From the NCBI GenBank assembly GCA_047967505.1, contig CM106541.1: DNA of 64,000 bases; one strand, 5' to 3'. Numbering within the stretch: the stretch's first letter is position 1; each line of letters begins with the position of its first letter. Both the position numbers and the translations under genes were made by a program. The notes under the pieces are model-generated. The model searched no databases. It saw only the letters and a list, made by a program, of their open reading frames with translations, and had not been told where the DNA came from. Source of the DNA: Dipteris shenzhenensis. Taxonomy: Eukaryota; Polypodiophyta; Polypodiopsida; Gleicheniales. Of the stretch, positions 34,430-44,300 are shown in pieces.

Positions 34430-35902
34430 ATGTGGCTAGGGAGCTCTTTGGGCTCACTTGATCTCCGAGAGTCTATTTTTAGGGACTTATATAACCTTTT
34501 AGGGCACCCTCCCAGTCCTGCAGAGTTATATGGGTATCTGACGGGTACTCTAAACACCCCCTAGGAGTCGGCACTACAGACTCCAAACCACCCCAAGCCC
34601 ACACTAGCTGAGATTACCCCAGTGCAGTCAGCACAGCCCAGCCAGCTACATAGCCGAGGCCCTTCTCCCATGCCGTCTTATGCCCCTTCCCCCATGCCAT
34701 CTTATGCCCCTTCCCCCATGCCGTCTTATGCCCCTTCCCCCATGTCGTCAGGAGATCCTTCTGTCTCACAGAGCCGTCGGTGTACTCCTGTGCAGTCGAG
34801 ACTCGATTTTCCAGTACAAGTGGTCCACGTAGTCCCGTGCAGTCTCTAGCTACGAGTGGCCAGTGTACTAGCTCGACACGACACGGTAGCAGGTGTAGTA
34901 GCAGGGAGAGCGGTGGGGGATGCATGGCACAGTGCTTTGGGAGGGGTGGTGGTGGGGACGATGATGATTCAGATGATTTGGACGTGCCTCCGAGTGATGG
35001 TACGATCTTCTATGACATCACTTATACAAGAGGCATCTTGATGGATGCACGGGGGAAGGACATCATGGCCTTTATGCACTCTGTAATTACTAACAATTAT
35101 AGAGATTGCTTTATCCACTACAAAGACCATCCGAAGAGGTTGGATGATGAGACCCTAGCTGCTATTTGCTCTAGGTATCCTAACCCCCCCAATCGTCAGT
35201 TCACAGATAAATGAGCCAAGTCAAAGATTATTACAATACTTGGCAATAAAAGATATTCGCTTAAGAGGCAGGCACTAGCGGAGCTTGCCAGGCTCGAGGG
35301 AGGTCAACCACCAAGGGGCCCGCCCCACACCGCTCACAAGCATGAGTGAAAGAAAGCAATGAAGTCAGCAAGGGAGGACCCCAGTCTGCAGCACGTGGAG
35401 GCACAAAGGGTCCAGATGGAGCAATATGGAAGCGTGCATTTTGGAGCAGGGGGTGTTGAATCATGGGAGGCCCAATTTGTAAGTATCGATCTCAAATTAT
35501 ATTACTTATGTAGTTTATTAGGAGGTTGTTTCTTTGTACTAACCCCTCTGTAAATTGTGTCATCTTGTAGCTTGAGATCGTGGGCAGATACCCTACTCCT
35601 GTCGAGATAGCCTACCACTGCCACCATCATAGGGGAGATACATGGAAGCACTTCTATCATGACAGGTTGATTACTGAGGAGCAGTATATCCAAGCTACTG
35701 GAGTGGCCCCCGAGGTATTTGAAAGTAATTAAATAATTTCAATATTATAAGTAAAGATTTGATTTTTCATACATTGATATATGTTGTCCCTTGTTTACAG
35801 GTCCCTGCACAAGAAGACGAGGAAGAAGACGAGGAAGGAGGCGGAGAAGGGAGCGCAGAAGGGAGCGTCTATAGGAGCGAGGACGTGGAGAACATAGATT
35901 AG
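34430..35902 (+). pseudogene. Second CACTA #2 gene (TnpA-like accessory protein)
   Basis: Plus strand, opposite to TNP2. It starts MWLGSSLGSLDLRESIFRDL after a splice acceptor, then has ~4 tandem SPMPSYAP repeats (34666-34745), a serine-rich part and GDDDDSDDLDVP. The best-conserved block is DPSLQHVEAQRVQMEQYGSV and HFGAGGVESWEAQF. Introns at 35479-35571 and 35715-35800 have GT/AG ends, and it finishes with an acidic GGGEGSAEGSVYRSED tail. Three in-frame stops (near 34561, 35212, 35347) fall where copy #3 keeps Gln, Trp and Trp. I think it corresponds to the plant Ptta/En/Spm accessory proteins; the family assignment is inferred. Confidence 0.7.
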
Positions 35903-36214
35903 TCGTAGAAGTAGTGCTAGCTACTCATTTTTGTACTTAAAGCCACTAGCTTGGCTTTGTGCCTCTTGTATATACACTCCTCTTATTTTTTGTACTTGAA
36001 GCCACATGACGTGGCTTAGCTTTGTGTTATATGTACATACAAGCACTTTTTGAGCTTTCAATTTTATTGCGTTTTGAAGTTGTAATGTTTTATTTGGAAT
36101 TGTAATTAAAAATGTGGTTGGCTATAAGAATTGAGTTACACAATGTGGAAATGGGATTCCTGTAACTATATAGCATACACAACATGCACAGCATTCTGTA
36201 AATTTAAAAAAAAT

Positions 36215-36535
36215 ATTATGTAGTGCGTCTATCAGTGCGTCTATAAACGCGTCTATATACGTGTCTGTCTGTTCGGGGAACGTCTATTTGCGCGTCTATA
36301 AAAGCGTCTAGAAGACCGTTTATAAATGCGTCTATACATGCGTTTAACAATGTGCCTGTCTGTTTTTAAAAATTTTTAGCAGAGCGTCTATTTAGGCATC
36401 TAGATGTGCATCTATATGCTCGTCTGTCTGCTATATAGATGCGCTATTAGATGCGGGTCTCTAGACATGCAAATAGATGCGCCCGTAAGTTTTTTTTTAA
36501 AGTTCAGTAAATGCATCTGTGTGCGCGTCTGTGTG
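36215..36535. repeat. CACTA #2 subterminal GCGTCTA-type repeats (accessory gene side)
   Basis: At least seven exact GCGTCTA words in 36220-36400, plus many one-off variants (GTGTCTGTCTG, GCATCTAGATGTGC), ending 17 bp from the terminus. Same array in copy #3 at 51612-51935. Confidence 0.85.
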
Positions 36536-36552
36536 TGCTTTGTCTTGTTGTG

Positions 36553-37910
36553 TTTAAATACATGACACCTGCTAAATGAACTATGTTGCAATTGTCTAGG
36601 AAACACTACACTTTGGAAATAATTATATCTACAATGTCTTTTCAAGTATAAAATTCCATCTAGCCCATCTGACACAGGTCGAGAGTCATGTCGACCCTCC
36701 TCGATCTATCTTGATAATCTATACACAGACATAAAGTTGGTCAATATTCATTGTCAATAACATAATTTAATAAACCAATGCAATAACAAATATTATGGTA
36801 ATTACCTTCTTTTGTCGAGCAAAGGTTCACATTGTTTTAGCAAATCTTGTAGCTCAACATCCGACATCTTAATCCCATCTTGCACTTTTTTAGACAATAA
36901 AGTTTCTAGAATAATGTCTTGGACAATTATATTTTGTATCCCTTTAGGGCATACAGCACCACCAGCCCTCACCATTTCAGAAACTTTGGTTTTAATGGCA
37001 TCCTTTGTTCTTCTAGTCAAACCATCTCCAACGGGATGATTATGATGGCCATGGTGTGTGACTGCACGAGTAAGATTCACACCATCTCTACATTCTGGCA
37101 TGTAGAGTAACATTTCACAGTAACATCTCTCCAAGCAAATTGGTGGACGACCACAATGTATACATGATAAGGAGCCATATGATTCAATTGACACATTTGC
37201 TAGGGCACTCTAATCAATCTCCCATCCCATTGTGTCTCATTCTCTATCCCAATTCTTTTTTTGTAACCACAAGTTGCATTTATACAATGGAGGTGACCTC
37301 CACATTCCTTTCTACAAACCACACTAGGAAATACTATATTTGTTGTAATAGGATCACTCCAAACATGACCATCAAATTTTGACTCTGTACCTTTTGTGCG
37401 ATGTTTCATTGAAGTAGCTGGTAACTCAAAGAAAACATCACTATCATAAGTAGAAGGCAACTCATCCACAATGACGTGCATTTCAACCTTCTCATAGGCC
37501 TCACGCAATCTGTTCTTTATAGGTAGTTGCATAATAATCTCAATGACACTATGTTGTTTGTCATTCTCAATGTTGCTAGCTGAATCATGTTTCCTTGCCT
37601 CATCATTTTTGTTGCAAACAGAGTAGAAATCTTTTTTGTTTTCATGCACTAGAGTCTTCTGAAGTTCATTGTCATCAAGCTTGAATCTTTCTCCCTTCAT
37701 GGTGAAAATATCACCAAACTGTGCATCAAGGTGAAACATTTTGTATCCATCGTCATGGACTTCGTATTGCAGCTCCATTGTTAAATCAGACCCAATATCA
37801 CCAAAGTGCTGATGGACAGATATGGACCCAAGTGTGAATTGAAAATGGCTAGCAAGCACCATCTTTGACAACACTCCTCTACCTACGGAAGTGCGAGCAA
37901 ACATATGCAA
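36553..37910 (-). pseudogene. MULE-like transposase, 5' part (split from 27085-29133 by CACTA #2)
   Basis: Two open stretches. 37910-37200 reads MHMFARTSVGRGVLSKMVLA ... VVCRKECGGHLHCINATCGY. 37194-36802 reads CIHCGRPPICLERCYCEMLL, then THHGHHNHPVGDGLTRRTKD. The cysteine and HxHHNH pattern fits the FAR1/FLYWCH/WRKY-GCM-like zinc module found at the start of MULE transposases. A TAG separates the two stretches at ~37199. Its own terminal inverted repeats were not identified. Confidence 0.65.
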
Positions 37911-38304
37911 AGATCTATCCTCATTCTAAATTATGACAGATTCCATAAGAATGGAATGGTTGAGCTGTGCAACTCAATGAGATGAAGTCCAAAGGGTGAG
38001 ATCAAGAGTAGAGTGTTCGTTTCAAGAACTCATTTGAAATAAGAGTCTGCCGCAAGAAAAGTTTCTCACAAATGCTTTGCACACACTGCCCATTGTTTAT
38101 ACTCACAACTTTGTAAGATTGGTCTTGTGAAAGTCGGCACAAGTGTGACAATAGTACTGAACCATGATGTAAATTTTAGCCATCATTTGTTAACAATAAT
38201 ACTATAATACCATGGATTCTTAGACCTTTTAATCCCGAGCCTTTCTTTGACACGTATGGGAGTTATTGCAAGCCATTCTCGCTAGCAATGACATTTCATT
38301 ATTG
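37911..38304. other. No gene seen
   Basis: About 390 bp upstream of the MULE-like gene with no recognisable coding or repeat structure; it may hold its promoter. Confidence 0.4.
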
Positions 38305-38312
38305 CTACATAT

Positions 38313-38559
38313 CTCGGGGGGGTCACTATGTATAAACCCTCTATATCACGTGCGTTCAAGGCCTATATTTAAAATCCCTTATCTGTAAATTTTTTCATTA
38401 ATAAAATGTACCCCTTTTGTATACAAATCTGTAATTTTTTTCTAGAACTATTTTAAATAGTCCCTTATGTATATTTATTTCTGTAAATTTTAGGAATAAA
38501 AAATATCCTTCTTTTGAACTCACGTGATAGGGTTACATATGATGAGTGACCCCCCCGAG
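38313..38559. mobile_element. 247-bp MITE with perfect 8-bp target duplication
   Basis: Terminal inverted repeats start with a perfect 15-bp CTCGGGGGGGTCACT and continue imperfectly through a CACGTG hexamer. The flanks CTACATAT (38305-38312 and 38560-38567) are identical 8-mers. Eight-base duplications are typical of hAT-type elements. The interior is AT-rich and non-coding. Confidence 0.9.
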
Positions 38560-38704
38560 CTACATATTCATTCTGACAATTTGATATAAGTATTTTAAAG
38601 CTGATAGATAGATATAAATTATAATTGTGGTGAACAAGAAATGGTTGGTGAGCACATCTCTAACCTTTTGAATATAAATCATGATGTTAAAAATATGCCA
38701 AAAG

Positions 38705-39090
38705 ACTGTTTCATCGATGAAAGGGGTCTATTGGACTCTATCTTTCATCAATTATTTATGAAAGATAGAGGCCCATAGACCCCTTTCATCGAAAGATTGT
38801 TTTGTCGATGAAAGGGGTCTATTGGACTTTATTTTTCATCATTTATCAATGAAAGGTAGAGGCCAATAGACCCCTTTCGTCGATGAAAGGGGTCTATGGG
38901 CCTCTATCTTTCATGAACCATTAATTAAATATAGAGGCTAATAGACCCCTTTCGTTGACGAAATGGGTCTATTGGCCTCTATATTTAAATATTTTCTCCA
39001 AAAGGGGTCTATTTGCCTCCATCTTCCATTAACAATAAATAAAAATTATTTTCTCCAAAAGGGGTCTATTGGCCTCTATCATTAATTGAA
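38705..39090. repeat. Array of alternating inverted AAAGGGGTCTATTGG units
   Basis: A ~30-bp unit (GAAAGGGGTCTATTGGCCTC followed by TATCTTTCAT) recurs about ten times in alternating orientation. Neighbouring units can pair into hairpins joined by short ATCGATGA-like loops. The units diverge from one another, so the array has aged. Confidence 0.85.
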
Positions 39091-39485
39091 TATTAATCAA
39101 AAAGATATTTAATTGTATGTCGACCTCACATAGTAAAATTATCAACCTCACAATTATGAAAAATTATCAATTTCACACAGTAATGATGTTTAATTAAATG
39201 ATCGCTCATTAGCAATCGAATTCGTATGATAATCATTATAAGTCATGGTTCCTATTAACATCATAGTTTGGTAGCATTTCTATAGCCAGTATGTCATCCC
39301 GTCATGGTGAATAAAATAAACGCATTGACTGTAATGATTTGAAATAATAAAAACGAGTGCCAACGTTAAGTACTTGGGTCGGTCGAGGACATGTGGTGGT
39401 CCCTTGCTAGCAAAGGTGTTCTTTATCATGGAAGAGGGATGATTATTTCTACAAATATCAATGTGAACTTTAATTTTAATGAGAG
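39091..39485. other. No gene seen
   Basis: AT-rich spacer between the two inverted-repeat clusters; no coding potential recognised. Confidence 0.5.
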
Positions 39486-39762
39486 CCCTTAAGAAAATTA
39501 AAGGCCAATAGATCCCTTTCATCGACGAAAGGGGTCTATTGGCCTTTAATTTTCTTAAGGGCTTAAGGGCCATTCATTTTCATGAGAACCCTTAAGCCCT
39601 TAAGAAAATGAAAGGCCAAAAGACCCCTTGCATCGATGAAAGGGGTCTTTTGGCCTTTCATTTTCTTAAGGTCTTAAGAAAATAAAAGGCCAAAAGGGCT
39701 TAAGAAAATGAAAGGCCAAAAGACCCCTTTCGACGAAAGGGGTCTTTTGGCCTTTCATTTTC
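39486..39762. repeat. Three large near-perfect hairpins
   Basis: Hairpin 1: arms 39486-39520 and 39527-39561, 35 bp, one mismatch, 6-base loop. Hairpin 2: arms 39598-39629 and 39640-39671, 32 bp, perfect. Hairpin 3: arms 39704-39731 and 39735-39762, 28 bp, perfect, 3-base loop. All share the AAAGGGGTCT core of the array at 38705-39090, but here the unit is extended by TTTCATTTTCTTAAGG-like sequence. Confidence 0.95.
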
Positions 39763-39769
39763 AAAGGTC

Positions 39770-40325
39770 TTTTTCCCTCCCTGCCTCCCTCGCTCTGCCT
39801 CCCTTGCTCCCTCCCGCTCTCCCAAGCTCTCCCTCCCGCTCTGCTCGCTCTCCCTCCCACTCTCCTCCCTCGCTCTCCCTCGCTCTCCCTCTTGTTGTGC
39901 TCCCCTGCTCTCCCTCCCTCTCTACTTGCTCTCCCTCTCACTATGCTCCCCTGCTCTCCCTCGCTCTCCCTCCCACTGTGCTCTCCCTCGCTCTCCCTCC
40001 CGCCGTGCTCCCCCACTCTCCCTCGCTCTCCCTCCCGCTCTGCTCGCTCTCCTCATGCTCTCCCTAGCTCTGCCTCCCGCTGTGCTCCCCTGCTCTCCCT
40101 CGCTCTCCCTTATGCTCTACCTCGCCTGCTCTCCCTCCCGCTCTGCTCCCGCTCTCCCTCCCTCTCTCCCTCCCACCGCTCTCCCTCCCGCTCTGCTCCT
40201 GCTATCCCTAGCTGTGCCTCCCTCTCTGCCTCCCGCTCTCCCTCCCGCTCTGCTCCCGCTCTCCCTCGCTCTCCCTCCTGCGCTTTGCCTCCCGCTCTCC
40301 CATGCTCTGCCTCCCGCTCTCCCCA
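39770..40325. repeat. Pyrimidine-rich minisatellite (CTCCCTCGCTCTCCC type)
   Basis: About 550 bp of almost pure C/T/G low-complexity repeats of CTCCCTCGCTCTCC, CCGCTCTGCTC and similar words, strongly strand-asymmetric. The long open frames across it are Ser/Pro/Leu repeats and not genes. Confidence 0.93.
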
Positions 40326-41389
40326 TTCAAGGAGACCTTTTTCCTATAGCCTTACTAGGAACACACCAGGCGTGCAGGCTCCTCCATTGTCATCCTTCAA
40401 AATAAGATCTACAGAAGACTTTCTTCAAATCGGTGAAACATCACGTGATCCTTTGCTTCTGTGGATAGAGTTTAAGACTGGAGACAGTGTGACCACTGGA
40501 TCCAGAAAATAGGAGATTCGTTGAGTTCATACGTAAGAGATACCTTTCTATTGCTACTTTCGTGTATGCCGCCAAACTAATGAATGCTTCTTTCTCCAAT
40601 TACCCAAGCTTCTTTAGCAACAAACGCTCATGGGTTGGGGGAAACTGCTACCTCCATGCTGGGTATCTTGTGTATATATACTTCAATGTACTAGCTACCT
40701 CATTACCTGATCTCTCCGCTCCTGGGTATCTTTGAATTACGTAACGCTATCACAGGACATGCTTATGTTTCAAAAATTTTGAACAAAGTTCTCGAGTGCT
40801 TTGCGTTTTGATCACAATAAACTAACCGACTTATGCTATGTGCAGGTTCAAATAGGTAACCATAGTTTCACCTTCGGCCATCTCTACAATAGCACAGGTT
40901 CTCGATAGTCTACCATCTTTGAAGATTGCGTCTCACCCCTTGTGGAGGGAATTTTTCATGGCTATAATGCTACAGTACTCACTTACGAACACGTATGGTA
41001 TCTTAATTGATCCTCATACAAAACATAAGTGTTCGCTATTGCAAACCAAGTTGTATAAACAAAATACACTGTGTGGTTTAAGGACACATCACGTGGTTGT
41101 TCTATACACCACATGATATTTTGACATATGTACGCATAGCACTTGGAGATTTTTTGCTTCCCTTTTAGACACATGCACTATTATGAAAATAAGGCAAGGA
41201 GGGGGAGGCAAGGAGATGAGGAGGCCTTAGGAGACACAACACAGTATATTCAAGATATTGTACGCTTTCGTGGTTAATAACTTATTCTTGTATGCTTAAT
41301 AACTTTTCTTTGTATGCTTTTGTTGTCCAGCTAGTCTCCTCAAGCCCCATCATCTCGTCAACTTCAATTAGCAGCATCACGATCAAGCT
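40326..41389. other. No gene seen; possible 5' region of the next gene
   Basis: No coding pattern recognised. 41320-41393 ends in a splice donor (CAG/GTATTTT) and could be a 5' untranslated exon of the ParB-like/methyltransferase gene. Confidence 0.45.
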
Positions 41390-44300
41390 TCAGGTATTTT
41401 CTATTTTGAAGCCTCTTGGGCTTTCTTTGTATGCTATTGAAGTAATACTGGGACTTAATTAACCTTGTAAGTCTATTCTATGCCATGCGATGACTTCTTT
41501 TTTTAAATGCATTTGTGTCACATTGGCAGGATGGTAAAAATAAAAACTTCTGAGAGGAGGGGGAGAGGTGGAAGAGGAGAACGAGGAGGTAGGAGAGGTG
41601 GAAGGACAAGTAGCAAGAGAAGTTTGCAAGTGGAATCTACACCTAATTTAGAGTTTAAAAAAGAGGTTGAAATTGGAGTTGAAGAGGATAAGGAGATGGA
41701 AGACTTTGAAGACACTACTATAATTATGGAGGAATCTTCTAAGAAGAGAAAGAAAGAGGATAAACAACTGGATGAGGAGTTTGAGCAAGAGTTTCCTGCT
41801 GCACTTGATATTGGCCAGGGGAAGGATGTTATTGAATCTCTTGCAATCAATCCTGGAAAGATTGCTCCCTTGATCCCATTATGTTGTTGTGTTGTAAACA
41901 CAAGAGTGAGGGGCCTACGAACTTATATGGATAGCCTAAAGCAAGCTCTAGAGGTAGAAACATATATTCAACAGAAAGGAATGTTTATTTCATCTACAGC
42001 ACTTCCGGATGGTGTTTCACAAGAGGTGACAGATGAAATTGAACAATCATGGGATTCTTGTTGGAGGGATGTAAATGCAGAATTTGAGGCACATATTGTT
42101 GATGATGCTGATTGGTAATTTTTGTCTTGAAAGATGTTTTTTTGTGGGAGGGGAATCATCGGAATGTTGCATGGATGTCTCTAATTAAAGAGAAATTCAA
42201 GACATCAAAGGCATGGCATATTCAAGTTTTAGCAAGTTTTATTACTCCAGAGAAAGAAACAGAAATGAAGCTAATAGTTGCTCTTCAAAGGTTCAATCTA
42301 TAAGTGCGAGTTCTTGCTCATATGTGTTACTTTTTTTTGAGCTTTTAAGGGTTTTGTGAACAATTCTTAATATGTTTGAAGCTATATATTTTTTATTTTT
42401 CAGCCTTAATGAAACATCAATTATTAAAACAAATCTCAAGAATTATTTGTACAACACGAAGACAATGTGTTCGTGTGATGAGAATGAGTACTTATCACTT
42501 TTTTCTGAAGAAGAAAGCATAGGGCAAATGAAAGCAGTAAAGGATCAAGCACTTGGTATCCTTTGACATCTCTGATGCTAGGGAGAATGGTATTTGCAGT
42601 AAGTTTCATACCATTTGTCATGGATGTCTTTTGAATTAGAACTAACTACTTCATTGTGCTCATTCATTTCTTTGGAATATATTTTAGCCATTATACAAGC
42701 AAGATTATGATAGGCAAAGTTAAAGGAACTTCAGCCAAATTTGAGTGTTGCTGATATGGAGAAAGCACTTAAAAGTATTCGAAAGGATGTGAATCTCAAG
42801 TACGGTCGAAAAATGATCAAGGTATGGTTAATTTAATGATTCTTAACATAAAGTTGATTTTCTAAAGTGTTCAAGTATTTTTTGAGATTGAGAAAGAACA
42901 TTAAAAAAGGATGTAAATATGATGTTTGTTTAGAAAATGATCAAGGTATGGGATATCCATGTATTGTATGATCAGAAAATACACTTGAGTGTGACAATTG
43001 CATGTATTGTTTATATGTAGATTCTGTCTATTGTCAAACCAACAAATGGTGAAGATTGGTTTAATATCTTGTGGAGCCTCCCATTTGATGATAAATCATC
43101 CATTGTCACATTGGAAAATTTGTATAACATCTCCATTGCAAAGGTGTCAAAGGAGACACAACTAGCAACCCTCAGAATCTTAGGGTCAGATTCAAATTTG
43201 AGAACAAATTATGGGATGCCAAAAGCTGATAGAGAATTCATAAAGTGGATGGCAAAAGAGGCATGGATGGATTAGTTGCTTTGTGAATCTGAGAGGTTAC
43301 TCTCTTAGGTCTTGGTTGCTAGTCAACAAGCTAGCTTTGTGCTTCCTCAAGATCCTACGTTGAGAGAGTAATTTTGGGTAGATACAAGCAATGAACAGAC
43401 TTGAACTTTATGAAGATTTAAAGGATTCAATGACTGTTGCTACAGCTGCAACAAGACAAATGGAGATGACAAGGGCATCTCGACGATTGGTATTTAGGTA
43501 AGCAATATATGTTTTTTCCTTTTCAATTGAAAATCCATCCTTAAGTATTTCGCTTTTGTACTAAGACTCTTGTTGTATGCAGATTCTTGCAATCCTTAAA
43601 AGCTGTTGGTAAGATTGAAAAATTGTTGCCCATATGTCGAGTATGGACAAAAATTCAGGACTTAAAATTTTGTATGTACTCTCCAAACATGATAGAAAAA
43701 GAAGGGAAGCAAGTGCTCTTTGAGTGGGAGAGAAAGAACTACCCATGGTGGCTCAATATGAAAAAAGGATGTTGCATCAAGGAGGAGGTAGAGGTGTACA
43801 CACAGCATAAAAAGGGAGAGATGGGTTCATCAAGCTCAAATTCAGTCCACGAGGATGATGCAGTCATTGATATTCAAAAAACACTTGAGAAGATGACTAA
43901 AAAGGACAAGGATTCAAGTATGGAACTAAAGAAGGGTGGTAGGCCACCAAAAAATCCTGGTACTAATAATGGTAAGCCCTCTTGGACTTTTTTCAAGCTG
44001 TTATTTGTTTGTGTAACATATGTTATTATCACTTTGTGTCTTTACATATGTGGTGTGGATATAGATGTGCAGGAACTACAGTCTACACCCATTTTGACCT
44101 CTCTAACTTTAAATCAGAGTGGCACATGTGATGCTTCACATTGCAAGGTTTGGTGCTATGATTATGTCAAGTTTGGGAAGCCATTGTCTATCTCAAACTT
44201 CACACAAGCCTATATAGACATGAAGGAATACTTTGCGGGTCTTGGAGGTGAAAGAAAAAGAAGAAATGGTAAGAGTGTTGCTTGGGCTATAGATTTTGTC

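Larger units (their letters stand above)
29134..36552 (-). mobile_element. CACTA-type element #2, complete, 7,419 bp, two divergent genes
   Basis: The left end CACAACAACACAAAGCA and the inverted right end CACAACAAGACAAAGCA form a 17-bp terminal inverted repeat with one mismatch, flanked by TTT. The termini start CACAA instead of the usual CACTA. The element carries a TNP2 transposase on minus (29600-33582) and a second gene on plus (34430-35902). Clusters of GCGTCTA-type repeats sit at both ends and in the centre. It is inserted in the MULE-like gene. Confidence 0.88.

Noticed and set aside
36215-36535. CRISPR-like short repeats (also 29153-29400, 51612-51935)
   Set aside because: Spacing is irregular, the words are palindromic variants, and they lie at the ends and centre of a plant transposon; there are no spacers of constant length.
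38705-39762. CRISPR array
   Set aside because: Units alternate in orientation and vary in length; no spacer structure, and the context is eukaryotic.
39708-40512. Long Ser/Pro/Leu-rich open frames
   Set aside because: Product of the CTCCCTCGC minisatellite; open in several frames with no domain.
43972-44072. Coding continuation across this stretch (membrane-like VTYVIITLCLYIC)
   Set aside because: It has good GT/AG ends and a T-rich body, so I treat it as an intron that happens to be open; the exact frame after it is uncertain.
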